Below the pieces are notes generated by a model. It ran no database searches, was not told the origin of the DNA, and was given only the letters and a program-made list of their open reading frames with translations. Positions 22,090-34,215 of a stretch of DNA of 64,000 nt are shown piece by piece; the stretch's first letter is position 1, and every line of letters starts with the position of its first letter. Origin of the DNA: Ziziphus jujuba (lineage: Eukaryota; Streptophyta; Magnoliopsida; Rosales; Rhamnaceae); the NCBI RefSeq assembly GCF_031755915.1, contig NC_083386.1:15547001-15611000 (forward strand). Direction: 5' to 3'. A program made the translations under genes and the position numbers.

Positions 22090-22401
22090 TGATGAAACTC
22101 AAGATTAACAATAATATTTAAGAAATAATGTCTTATAAGAATTGCTCTGTTTTCACGTTAGTCAAACAGAGGTCATACAATACATATATATATGAATAGT
22201 AAACAGCTACGTGTAATACATATGATAAGTATACATAACCATAATTATCCCCTAATCCCTTTATCCTTATCTCTACACAATCTCATATCCTTTAGGATAT
22301 CTTCACCTTTATCACATAGGTGGCCACACGGGTTGTCATCATCTTTTGGGTGGTTGATATTCTTTGTTATTCTGGCAGTATCTGTTGTGTGAGGTTTATC
22401 A
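22090..22401 (-). repeat. 3' LTR of young copia element
   Basis: 312 bases, minus-strand TGATAAACC ... GTTTCATCA. It matches 26794-27110 with a five-base gap near 22210. The end of the polyprotein frame reads into it down to 22245. Confidence 0.95.
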
Positions 22402-22412
22402 TCCCCCCTCAA
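22402..22412 (-). other. Polypurine tract of young copia element
   Basis: On the minus strand TTGAGGGGGGA immediately precedes the LTR start TGATAAACC. It also encodes the Leu-Arg-Gly-Asp residues at the end of the polyprotein. Confidence 0.85.
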
Positions 22413-25400
22413 GTTGGCGAGGGGAATTTTATGGACTCCCAACTTGAACCGAAAACGAGTGAAGAGGTCTTTGGACAGAGGCTTTGTAAAAATGTCTGCA
22501 ATTTGAGATGAGGAGGGAAGATATCGTGTAACCAAGGAACCGTCAGCAACCTTCTCATGCACGAAATGATAATCAAGAGAGATATGTTTGGTTCGGTGGT
22601 GAAACACGGGATTAATAGACATATGTAAGGCACTCATATTATCAGAGAACAGCTGGAGGGGCTGAGAGGAGTGAAGACCCAGTTCATGCAGAAGGTAAGA
22701 AATCCACGTAAGTTCAGCAGTTGCAGAGGCCATGGCTCTGTATTCTGCTTCAGCGCTTGAACGACACACTGTTGTCTGCTTCTTGGACGACCAGGAAATG
22801 CAGTTGGCACCAAAGAACACACAATAGCCTGACGTGCTCCTTCGGGTGAGAGGACATCCTGCCCAGTCAGCATCCGAACACCCATTTACAGTTCTAGTAC
22901 TTTGAGCAAGAAATCTTAAACCATACAGCATCGTGCCTTTTAAATAACGAAGTATTCACTTGACCATCTTGAGATGTAGCATGGTTGGTTTCTGAAAAAA
23001 TTGACAAACCCGATTGACTGCAAATTGGATGTCAGGCCGAGTAAACGTTAAATATTGAAGCGCTCCAACTAATTGACGGTATGCTGTGGCATCCACGGGA
23101 TCATCATCAGTGAAGGATGGAGTAACTTTCACAGATAGTGGAGTGGAGATGGGTGTAGCTTCAAGCATGTTTGCTCTTTGAAGAAGATCACGTGTATATT
23201 TAGTCTGAGAAAGGAACAAACCACCATCAAACATGTTAACTTCAAGACCGAGGAAATAATGAAGGTTACCGAGGTCTTTCAAGGCGAAAGCTGTGCCCAA
23301 ACGTTGAATGCATTTGGAGATGATAGCAGAACTGGTTCCTGTGATTAAGACATCATCCACATAGATTAACAAAATAATGAGATGATCAGCAGTTTTGTAC
23401 ACAAACATAGAGGGATCAGCACGACTACAAACAAATCCCATATGAAATAAGTATGTAGACAATTTATCAAACAGGCCCGTGGTGCCTGTTTGAGGCCATA
23501 TAGGGATTTGTGTAGACGGCAAACATGTGTAGGTTTGTGTGGATCACGGAACCCCGGTGGTTGCTCCATGTAAACTGTCTCTTTGAGATCACCATGCAAA
23601 AAAGCATTCCTAACATCTAATTGCTTCAAAGGCCATCCAGATGACACGGCTAGAGACATGATTAAACGAATAGTCGTAGGTTTAACTACATGACTGAAAG
23701 TTTCATCGTAGTCCAAACCAGCAACTTGAGTATATCCTCGTGCCACTAAACGGGCTTTATATTTATCTAGACAACCATCCTCTTTTAATTTTGTTTTAAA
23801 GACCCACTTCGATCCAACAATGTTACCATGAGTAGGCCGTGGCACCAATGACCAGGTGTGATTTTTGTGGAGGGCATCTAACTCGTCAAGCATAGCTTGG
23901 GTCCATTCTGGTGACTTGAGAGCTTGTTTAACCGATGTGGGTTCTGAAAGAGTGGTAAAAGAGGAGTGATAGGAAGCCACGTGGGAGGCAGGTTGTAATT
24001 CAGAATGACGATCAGGATGTTTTCGTAACTGATTTCGTGTGAGCATAGGATGGGTATGAGTGGTGTTTGGCGATTGTGGTTGTGGAATGGGAAGGTCAAT
24101 AAAAAGCCCGCTGGAAATATCTGGAAGTTGAGAATGGGTAGAGATGGAGTCATAGGAGGAGTCTATTTGTGGAGAGATAACTGGAGATGTTGGAGGAGAG
24201 GAAGAATGATGTGGAACGGATAAAGTAGAAAGTGGAGTGGGCTGATCAATAAGGTGTGGTTCACGTGAAAGAGGTTGAAGGGGAGTAGACTCCTCATCCA
24301 TACAGCAATCTTGATGACTATGGATCGGTTGGGAAGAAGTGTTTGAGTGGTGCATGGTCTCTTGTGGCTGTGGTTTATTTGGTTGGTGCCACTCATCTAC
24401 TTCTGGATACACTGTTAAAGGAAGTTGATCCTGTGAAACATTATCAAAAGAAGATTTATAAGGAAAAACAGTCTCATCAAAAACCACATGTCTAGATATA
24501 AAGATTTTATTTGTGGTTGGATTCAAACATCTGTAACCTTTATGCATGGGACTATATCCTATGAATACACACGGATAGGATTTTTTTCTGAATTTTGTAT
24601 CTCCTTGATTTCGTATGTAAGGAAAACACCGGCAACCAAGAACTTTAAGCCCAGTATAGTCTGGATTCCTACCATATAACTGATAATATGGTGTCTTCAT
24701 GGCTAAAACAGAGGAAGGAAGCCGATTAATTAAATATACAGCAGTTAAAAACACATCAACCCAATATTTCAGAGGGATATTAGCATGAAAAACCATAGTT
24801 AATCCTGTTTCAATAATATGCCGATGTTTTCGTTCGGCAATTCCATTTTGTTGGGGTGTTCCTGGACAAGATAGTTGGTGTATGATGCCACACATATCCA
24901 AATGAGATTTGAGAACTCTTGAAATAAATTCTCCACCACCATCACTTTGAAAAACTTTAATTTTCCTGTCAAATTGATTTTCTACCAGCCGTTGAAATTT
25001 CAAGAAATAATCATAAAATTCAGATTTTTTCTTTAAAGGAAACAACCAGCAGAATCTACTAAAATCATCCACAAAAATAGCATAGAATAAGAAACCTTGA
25101 TTTGAGGCAATTGGAGCTGGACCCCATAAATCACAGTGTATTTTATCTAATGGAAAATCACAGAAAGATTCAGATTCCTTAAAAGCAAGCTTACATCTCT
25201 TGCCCATTTGGCAACTATCACAAAGTTTATAATTATTCATCCAACTAGAGATAGACAAATCCTTATTTTTATTTAAAACTTGTAAAACTTTAGAATGTGG
25301 ATGTCCTAGGCGTTGGTGCCAAATTCCTGAAGATGCTTGACCTCCTTTGATGGCATTCAAAACTGTTAGGTATCCATTATCCAAAGCATAAAGTCCTTCT

Positions 25401-26781
25401 TTCTTATGCCCCTTCGCTATTGTCTTCTGATTTTTGTCCTTAATCACAAAACCAGAGGATGTAAATTCAACAGTGCATGAGTTATCATGAGTAAGCTTGC
25501 TAATTGAAAGCAAATTTTTGGTTAAGTTAGGTACAACCAAAACATCATTCAAAGATAATTTGTGATTTCCATTTATAATTGTAGTGCTACCTGTGTGAGA
25601 AATAGGTAAAGCTTGTCCATTCCCAAAATGTATCATATCATTGCCTATGTAAGGTTTCTTAAGAGACAGGATACCTGGGCTATTAATCATATGAGCATTT
25701 GCTCCACTGTCAGCATAAAATTGACTGCTACCAGCATCTTTGAAGGAAGTATGAGCTTCTACCCGTGGTTCATCTTTGTCCAAATAATCATACCTATACC
25801 AACACTTGGAAGCAGTATGGTATGGCATCTCACAAATTTGACATATAATAGGAGAGTTAGCACTAGAATGATTACCATTTTTGTCACTCCTTTGTATCTG
25901 CTGGTTTTGAATTCTTGATGGTCCCCGGATCCATCGATTTTCCTCCTGTTGAGTTTGCCGATTCCATCTACTATCGTCATAATTACGATGTGGTGCAAAT
26001 CGGTTTGCAGGAGCAAAACCTCGTCCCCGTGAGGAGAAACGGCCACCTCCACGATTTCCACGTCCTCTACTATGCTGACCAATAAAGGCTTGATTGAGAT
26101 CAATTTGTTTAACTTCTTCCTGATCTAGCAGCATCTGTTCATGACTTCTCAAGGCTAAGACGAATTGTGTGAAGGTCGGGTAAGGTTGTTTAGAGAGCAT
26201 TGCCAATCTAAAGTCTTGATATTTTTGTCCTAATCCCCTAGATAAGTGAAAACACTTATCTAAATCTTCAACCGGTTTCCCGATGGCTGCCAAATTATCA
26301 CACAGGGTGTTGAAACGTTTGATAAACTCATCGATTGAGGAATTACCTTTTCGCAATCCCATGAGACTATCAGTTAAGAATATCTCCTTCTCTTTGGTAG
26401 CAGGTAACAAATGTTCTTCTATTTTGCTCCACACAAGATATGCAGTATCTAATCCAAAAGTGAAACTCAGAATATCAATGGACATTGTTCCCAACAGCCA
26501 TGTAATTAAAAGGCCATCGTTACTCATCCACAACATATGATTAGGATTTATGACCTGTCTGGTTTCATCGCTCGAATCGGAAAGCTTAGCCAATGGAATG
26601 GTATCATCAAGGATATGATGATAGATTCCTAAGCTTCGGATGAGAGGAATAATCTGTGCCCGCCATAAAAGATAGTTTGTTGAATCTAACTTGATTGAGA
26701 TAAGACTGGAGCATTGATGAAAAGATTGAATTGTCAATCTCGGTTCCACCTCAGTGATAACATTCAGATTGATCTTTGAGT

Positions 26782-26793
26782 GCTCTGATACCA
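26782..26793 (-). other. Primer-binding site, perfect tRNA-Met match
   Basis: Minus strand TGGTATCAGAGC, directly adjoining the LTR with no spacer. The last LTR base (A) plus the first two bases of this site form the ATG of the polyprotein, so the site also encodes Val-Ser-Glu after the Met. Confidence 0.93.
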
Positions 26794-27110
26794 TGATGAA
26801 ACTCAAGATTAACAATAATATTTAAGAAATAATGTCTTATAAGAATTGCTCTGTTTTCACGTTAGTCAAACAGAGGTCATACAATACATATATATATGAA
26901 TAGTAAACAGCTACGTACTACGTAATACATATGATAAGTATACATAACCATAATTATCCCCTAATCCCTTTATCCTTATCTCTACACAATCTCATATCCT
27001 TTAGGATATCTTCACCTTTATCACATAGGTGGCCACACGGGTTGTCATCATCTTTTGGGTGGTTGATATTCTTTGTTATTCTGGCAGTATCTGTTGTGTG
27101 AGGTTTATCA
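26794..27110 (-). repeat. 5' LTR of young copia element
   Basis: 317 bases, minus-strand TGATAAACC ... GTTTCATCA. A TATA-like tract (catatatatatgt) at about 26886-26899 is the best promoter candidate; the five-base difference from the 3' LTR lies near 26917, about 20-30 bases upstream of that tract in transcription direction. Confidence 0.95.
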
Positions 27111-28292
27111 GAAACTATTTTGCACAGATACATATAGCACTTTTATATTAATTTGTTCCCATTTCCTAATTGGTTCATCCAAAGTTCTTGCCTATGAGAC
27201 CCCCATAAAAATTTTAAAAAAATAAAATAAAAGTTCTACTTTTTTTTTTTTGGGGGGGGAAATAATGTTGTAGTTGATAATAAAATTTTTATTTTTATTT
27301 TTTATAAATCAGAGTAAGAGAGAGCTGAATATCAGAGGATATTACTAAAAATATTTATGGATATGTAATTTGCTACATTTGATGGTGTAAATTTGTTCAG
27401 GAAAAAGATCTTTTCAAATATCCAAAAAAAAAAAAAAAGAAAAAAAAATCCTTTTAAGTTATGTAAGTTTTACAAATCACCTTTTTTTTTCTTTTTTTTT
27501 TTTTTCCTTTTTTGTTGGTTTTGGAAATTAATTCCATACATATTTCCTAGGCCTAAGCCAACAACCAAGATGTATCGAACACCATCTTCTTTTCTATTTT
27601 TCTGTCCTTTCTATTATATATTTTATATTTAGAACTGACTTTGTGTGGTAAAGTCAAAAAAGTTTCTTTTTTTTCCATGAATAAAGTTAAAACATTTAAG
27701 CTAACTTCTAAACGCTAATTAATTCTATGATATCTATTTCACTATTTGTTTTATCATACATAGTTTTTATTTTAATTTTTATTTTTTAGATTAACAATAT
27801 TCATACATAGTTAAATCTCATATAGCATTATTATTATTTATTATTCTGATTTCTTAATGCTTTGATCCTTATAAATAGCTGTTGAAAATTTTGACAAAGC
27901 AATCTCATTTTGAGAAAAATAATAATTTCTTTACCATGCAAGGTGAGCTGACGCAGTTGGTGGCTAAAGATCTTTGCACATACAAATAAAGTAACAATAT
28001 AATAAAAAACAATGAAAAGGGAAAATTTCTCGACGAAATAATAAGAAGAAGAAGAAGAAGGAAAGGAAAAATATCAAAAACTTGTTGACAAGAGTTTCAG
28101 AGACACAAGTCCTGCTTACCACCAACCGCTACCAACCACAACACTGTTTTTGGGTAGGTAAAAGCCTGAGAAAAATTCATGATACTTTTAATATTAGCTC
28201 CTAATCGCTTAATGTATATCATCATTTTAACTTATACATTTCCTAGCATATACATGTATACACACAAAGAAACATATTCATATATTATATTT

Positions 28293-28727
28293 ACGTGATA
28301 CAAGTGGTCAAATATTACACCGATATAATTTAATATATGTTCAAAACACAAACATAATATAAGCGTAGAGAGTCAATATCAGACCAAATTTGGTTAAACC
28401 AATCAAGATACTCAACAAGGCAAATGCTTTCATATTTTGGTAATAAAACAAAAGATTAGAGGAATAGAGATTAGCATATTTCTTGCAACTTTAAGTGGTG
28501 GACTTATTCACATCGACCCAATCAATCTGTGCATGTCTTTTTTTAAAGTTGCGTATGTATACATTTTCCTTTTTGCATACATGTGGTCAAATATTCCCCA
28601 ACAACTATATAATTTATTACGTCCTAAAGGCAAAAATAAGATATACATAGAAAGTCAATCTCTAATATGATTTATTTAAATCAATCAAGTTACTTAATAA
28701 GGCAAATGCACTAATTTTTTGGTAAAC
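28293..28727 (+). repeat. Diverged tandem repeat, period about 277 bp
   Basis: The segment from 28299 (aagtggtcaaatatt ... atataattta ... agtcaat ... ggcaaatgc) recurs from 28573 (atgtggtcaaatatt ... agtcaat ... ggcaaatgc) with substitutions and gaps. The middle part of the first unit (agattagcatattt, aagtggtgga, cccaatcaatct; 28447-28560) recurs at 31636-31745. Confidence 0.7.
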
Positions 28728-30660
28728 TAATAATCTGTATAATATATAAAATAAAAAGTATATACGTCGCGTGTCAGCATGCCCTTCTTCAAAATTTCTT
28801 CAAAAAGCACCATTTTTTATTTTTTTATTTATTATTTATTATTCATTATCTTATCTTTCATGGATATAAACAAATATATAAAAAATTAATTTTTGATATA
28901 AATATCTATAACTATCAAACAATTGATAAAATTACATATGGTAATAATTTTGAAATAAATTAAAAATAAATAAAATATTTGATTTTATTTTATTTACCAA
29001 ATATATATTTATGGCCTAACTAGTATACATGTATATTATAATACAATTATACATACACATGGCCTAATATATATTATAATGGAATTCGACATATATATGG
29101 CCTAATATATATTATCATGGAATTATCACCTAAATATATACATTTATATAATCTATATAATATATAAAAATAAGAAAGTCAACAAAAATGTTTGCCACGT
29201 GTCATCCTCATGTTCATTTTATTCTCTCCAAAAAATATTAAAAAACTTAAAATTTAAAAATAAAATTACCTTAAAAATTTTACAATCTTAAAATCATTGC
29301 CGTATATTTCTGTATACTCATTTTATTTCCTTCCAAAAACATTATAAATAATTAAAATCTAGAAATAAAATTATTTAAAAAATTTCACAATCTTAATAAA
29401 ACTTGAAAGGAATAATTGATCTTAATTTTTTGAAAATTTCCATAATGTATGGGTTATCAAGATTTGACTATAAACTTTTATAATATCATGTACAACGGTT
29501 TTAGCATAATTTATATAAATAATAGTTTTACAAATAATTTATGTAAATAATATTTCAAAAAAATAAAATTATACAATCTTCGTAAAACTTAGAATAAAAA
29601 ATTTGATCATAATTTTTTAAAATTTCCATAATAGTTGGGTATGAAGATTTTTTTTTTGTGATGGAATAAAACTTGGCAAGAGAAATTTTTTTTCTTTCCT
29701 TATTTGGTTACTATTTGAATTTTGTAAAGGTTAGTTAAAAAACATGTATTTTCTAATAATAAAAGATATTTTTATTATTAAAGATATTTCACATAAAAAC
29801 TCTACTTATTAATACATATTTATATATGAATAAGCAATAAATGGAATTTTATTATAAAATAATAAGATTAATATATGATAATTACTAATAAAATCGATCT
29901 CTTTATCAGAAATTCAAAACGGATTATGTATTGTTTTTCAAACTTTTTCAAAAAAATGCTCAAAATGTACTTATATATATATATGTATGTAAACGTATAA
30001 CAAGATCTAATTAATAAGGATAAATATAAAATCAATTTTATATAAAACGTAGATTTCATATTTAAAAGTATAACTGAATACTTACGATATAATGAAAATT
30101 ATAGAAAACTAATAACCATTAATTTGATTTGTAATTATGACTAAGTTGATTTTTGTGATCTTATTCAATCTTGAATCTTAAATGCTATCCCATGCTGTTT
30201 TTATTTTATTAACAAAAATGATAATATTATTAAATAATTATTTTACTATTTAATTATCTTTAATAATTATTATATTATATTCTTAAATATAAAAAATGGA
30301 TAAATTCGATCTGGAATGATAATTATTAAATTTAAATTTAAATTGAAAAATTAATAGTTATATATAATTTTAATATTTAATATTCTATTAAATTATATAA
30401 TATCTAATATTTAATATAAAACAAAATTGAAACTTTTTCAGAAATATGTTAAGGCATAATTTTTATTAAACATAAATATACATATTTGTATAGTGTTTGA
30501 CTAATATTTACAAGATAAAATATTATATATATAGTATAAATAATAGTAAATATAAACAATGACTTTTAAAATTTAATGAAAATAATTATTTTATCAAAAA
30601 CATTTTAAAATATATATAAAAAGAAAGATCCCTTATATTAGAATATATATATATATATAT

Positions 30661-30819
30661 AGGGCGAGGCTATGGTACAGACGATCCGCATACAGATCAA
30701 TATCAAAGCCGACGTTTTTTAAAAAAATATTGATTTTGCTGTGTATATGTAACAACAAAGACGATGTTTTTTTTGAAAAAATGTCGGTTTTGATGTTGGT
30801 CCGCATCGTAGCCTTATCA
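30661..30819. mobile_element. MITE-like palindromic element
   Basis: About 159 bases between two (AT)n tracts. The left end has gaggctatggtacagacgat and ccgcat, and the right end read as reverse complement has ataaggctacgatgcgg, an imperfect terminal inverted repeat. The inner parts are also inverted or repeated (gccgacgtttttt, gacgatgtttttttt, atgtcggtttt). The end resembles the unit at 34236-34381 (ctatggt-a/g-c/a-g-gacg). No coding capacity. Target duplication cannot be told apart from the flanking AT repeats. Confidence 0.55.
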
Positions 30820-30954
30820 TATATATATATATATATTAGATAATTGAAGAGATATAAATGATGCTATTATTTCATTTGAATTGATTTCTTTATCTAATCA
30901 AATTAAATATAAAGATTTAACATAGGAAATTTAATTATTTACAAAGAATTAAAA

Positions 30955-31126
30955 AATACATTTGAATTTTAATTTTAATCCCATAGTTGAAAAATATTAT
31001 ATAAATACATTTGAATTTGAATTTAAACATATAAATACATTTAGATTTGAATTTAAATTTTATAGATGGAAAAATTAAATAGATAAACATTTTTTAATTG
31101 AATTTCATAAATAATTTATCTTATAA

Positions 31127-31183
<57 letters not shown>

Positions 31184-31440
31184 TAAATTATATTACGAGT
31201 ATTGAATATATGAAAATTAATTATTTGCAAAGAACCAAAAATACATTTGAATTGGAATTTGAATTCTATAGATAAAAAATATTATTTAAATATATTTAAA
31301 TTTAAATTAAATTATATAAATACATTTTAATTTAAATTTAAATTTTATAGGTGGAAAAATTAAATAGAAAAATTCTATAAATGGAAAAAATTATATAGGT
31401 AATTCTTTAATTTAAATTTTATAATTGAATAGTATCATAT
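30955..31440 (+). repeat. Diverged minisatellite with embedded (TAA)n
   Basis: Repeats of a word like aaatacatttgaatttgaattt followed by tatagatggaaaaat occur at about 30955, 31002, 31033, 31228 and 31318, with a (TAA)18-like tract at 31129-31184. Confidence 0.6.
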
Positions 31441-31989
31441 ATAGAAGTTAAATTTATAATTCTTAACAAATTTTTATAGTCTATATTGAAAAAAAAAATT
31501 CAAATATATTTATTAGCAATAAAATTTTTAAATAAATTTTTAAATATAATTAATTATTATAAACTATATTTAATATAATTTATTATAGCTATATATGCCG
31601 TGCATCCCACATAAATAAGTACTAGTAATAATAATAAAAGTTGGAAGGGTAGAAGTTAGCATATTCCTACAATCCAAAGTAGTGGATCCATCCATGTCGA
31701 TCAAACCAATCTATATACGTTTTTCTCTAAAGTTCCACATGACTGTTCTTTCGATCTAGGTAACGGCGATACTCAAACATATGTCTTCTTGGCTAGGCAA
31801 AATGCTATCATTGGTTGCAATGCGAATTGTTGTATCTAATGCCACCATTTGCATATCCCACCATTTGCATTATTCTATTGGTTATATCTAATGCACACCT
31901 AAACACATTACTGTAGTCAAAATTAAGGTGGTCCATACCAACCTATGCTCTCAAAATATCCCAAATCTGGATTAGAAAAATCATCTTTA

Positions 31990-34008
31990 AAGCTTTTAAT
32001 GTTCATGGTTCAAGTTATTTCCTTTATGGATATAATATATTCTCCATGTAAAAATGATGCTTTTTGTTTACCATGTTTTCTTGTTAATAAGGTATCTGGA
32101 TAGTCTGTACAAAATACTTTTACTATTGATGGACGTTGAAATTGGAAGAAAGTTATAGATGGGAAAAAAAAAAATTGGTCTTTCTTGATTTATGTAGGAA
32201 AAGATGCTAATTCACCTTATTAATTTTTCAAGAAATCATGTGAAGACTTGATGAATCAACCTTAGCATATAGGAAAAGTGCTCAATAAATATACTTCTCA
32301 ACAAATTGTCGACGATCAGTTACAACTTAAAGTACCAATTGAAAAAGTTCGGTGGTTTGCATTCCAAGGTAGTACTTTTAGAGGTAACGATGAGAGCCGA
32401 AACTCAATCAACCGTAAATGTTTCTTCAAATGTTAAATTCATTGGCTTCATACAATAAAAAAATTGCAGAAGTTATATTAGATAAAGCTCCAAAAAATGC
32501 AACTACATCACCAAAGATTTAGAAACACATTTTACATGTTTTATTAGTTAAAGTGAAGAAGGCTATTCATGAAGAAATTGGAGATACAAAATTTTGCATA
32601 ATTGTTGATGAATCTCATGATGAGTCAAAAGGGGAGCAAATGACTATAGTTTTAAAATTTGTTGATAAAGATAGTTTTATTCGAGAACCTTTTTTTCATC
32701 TTGTTCATGTCTTTGATACTGTAAGATCAACATTAAAGGAAGGAATATATTCTGTATTATTTCATCATAATTTGGACATTCAAAATATTCATAGCCAAGG
32801 ATACGATGGTGTAAGTAATATGCAAGGTGAGTGGAATGGCTTACAAGCTTTAATTTTAAGAAATTATCTATATACTTACTATATTCATTGTTTAGCACAT
32901 CATTTATGATTAGCATTAGTTGAAGATTCAAAAGAAGTTATTCCAATTCATAAGTTTTTTATTAAATTGTCATATATTATCTATATTATTGGAGCTTCAT
33001 GCAAGCATAATGATGAACTTAAACTTGCCCAAGCTGTTGAAATTGAGCATATGACAACTGATTAGATTCAAACTGGAAAAAGACTAAATCAGATTGGTAT
33101 CTTATAATGGGCTAGAGATACTTGTTGGAGTTCTCACTTAAAATATCTTACTAGCTTGTTAAAAATGCTCAGTTCGACATGTTGAGTTTCAATTAATATT
33201 ATTGATGATGCAGCTACTGTCGCCTAACAAGGAGAAGTAGACTCAGCTTATGAGGCATTGACTTTATATGAATTTGTCTTTATAATGCATCTCATGAAAG
33301 GAATTATGGGGATTACTGGTTTACTTTGTTAAGCTTAGTAGTGTAAGTATCAAAATATTTTCAATGCCATGAATTTAGTTTCATGAACTAAATCACTTAT
33401 ACAAAAACAAAGAAATGATGGATGGAATGATTTAGTTATGGAAGTTAATTCATCTTGTAAAATACGAAATATTGATGTTCCAAATATGAATGACCATTAT
33501 GTTACTAGAAGAGGTCTAGATCGTAATCATCAAAATGAATTTACTACTGAGCACTATCACCAAGTTGATATTTTTAACGTTGCAATAGATTCTCAATTTC
33601 AAGAATTAAATAGTCGACTTAATGTGTGTACTGTGAAGTTACCAATTCTTAATTTTGCTTTAGATATTTATCATGAAAAGATGCATTTGAGAACGCAACC
33701 GCAACATTGTAGTTCGAAATCCAGAATTCAAAAGTTTATCAAGCATATTTGAGCTATTAAAGTGGACACTAAGGACTAAAAAGTTTACAATATTCCCACT
33801 TGTTGTAGAGTGCTTGAACCCCGTGCTTACTTTCCCGGTTTCTACTGCAACTACAGAACGACCGCTCTTAGCTGTGCGTATGCTCGAAACTAGGCTTCGG
33901 AACAAAATGGTGGATGACTTGCTTAGTGACTCATTGCTTTTGTATGTTGAAAGGAAAACTGTAGAAAAGTCTTGTATGGATTCAATAATAGATAGTTTTC
34001 GAGACTGA
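31990..34008 (+). pseudogene. Decayed TTF-type zinc finger hAT transposase
   Basis: Plus-strand pieces follow the plant ZMYM1-like / TTF-hAT protein order. TTF zinc-finger region: SPCKND, FCLPCFLV, GKDANSPY, KKSCEDLMNQP and KVLNKYTSQQIV (31990-32340), then VRWFAFQGSTFRG. Catalytic-core part: EIGDTKFCIIVDESHDESKG, FVDKDSFIREPFFHLVHVFD, GYDGVSNMQGEWNGLQAL and YYIHCLAHHL (32553-32909). Tail: the C-terminal dimerisation block LTFPVSTATTERPLLA with RMLETRLRNKMVDD and SIIDSFRD (33814-34008). The active protein would cut and rejoin hAT DNA. Numerous stops (for example after LVNKVSG, after the NSPY word, and after AHHL) show it is dead. No terminal inverted repeats or 8-bp duplications were recognised. 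Confidence 0.85.
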
Positions 34009-34215
34009 AAGAACATAAAATTCTATTTTTTTTTATTTTTTTTATTTTTTTTTATTGATATATGCATGGTAGAATTAAAATATTTCAATGGAATTACAAT
34101 ATATATATATATATATAGATATATATTTATTGATTTATTTTTATATTTTGATTTTATTATTAAGTATACATTATATAAATTTTTGCCCACCTTGACGATG
34201 TCGGTTCCATCCCTG

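Larger units (their letters stand above)
22245..26794 (-). pseudogene. Copia gag-pol polyprotein, two inactivating changes
   Basis: Start ATG at 26794-26792 (MVSEHSK). In order: gag with [19 protein letters not shown]; a zinc knuckle [14 protein letters not shown] (near 25830); the protease site [15 protein letters not shown] ([13 protein letters not shown] ... [10 protein letters not shown]); integrase Asp-Asp-Glu words [16 protein letters not shown] and [13 protein letters not shown] with [11 protein letters not shown] and [11 protein letters not shown]; and RNase H with CSDADWAGC, RSSAEAEYRAMA, LFSDNMSALHM and RTKHISLDYHFV. Lesion 1: a one-base deletion at about 23472 in RT, where the family has APRAWFDKL. 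Lesion 2: TGA at 22956-22958 where KR(I/F)LRYLKG expects Arg (CGA to TGA). Everything else looks intact. The frame runs 157 bases into the 3' LTR. It would encode a virus-like particle and replication enzymes if unbroken. Confidence 0.93.
22090..27110 (-). mobile_element. Young Ty1/copia element with intact ends
   Basis: A 5.0-kb minus-strand element: 5' LTR 26794-27110, primer-binding site 26782-26793, gag-pol, polypurine tract 22402-22412 and 3' LTR 22090-22401. It is flanked by perfect 5-bp target duplications GAAAC (22085-22089 and 27111-27115). The two LTRs appear identical except for a five-base indel in a short repeated word (ctacgtactacgtaat versus ctacgtgtaat), so the insertion is recent. 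Only two coding lesions were found (see the gag-pol entry). The clade is not assigned with confidence; the gag and RT words are of the Ale/Ivana type. Confidence 0.95.
27116..31989. other. AT-rich noncoding interval with several repeats
   Basis: No credible gene. Poly-T/poly-A tracts (27240, 27424, 27481) create false frames. Contents recorded separately: a tandem repeat at 28293-28727 with a dispersed copy at 31636-31745, paired words at 28722 and 29148, a MITE-like unit at 30661-30819, a diverged minisatellite at 30955-31440 and a (TAA)n tract. Confidence 0.6.

Noticed and set aside
24163..24396. Minus-strand secondary frames inside the young copia gag-pol (also 23878-24153 and 25759-26103)
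   Set aside because: Shadow frames over the Ser/Pro-rich linker between integrase and RT; the main frame explains the sequence.
27393..27632. Lys/Phe-rich 79-codon frame
   Set aside because: Made of homopolymer tracts; no conserved words.
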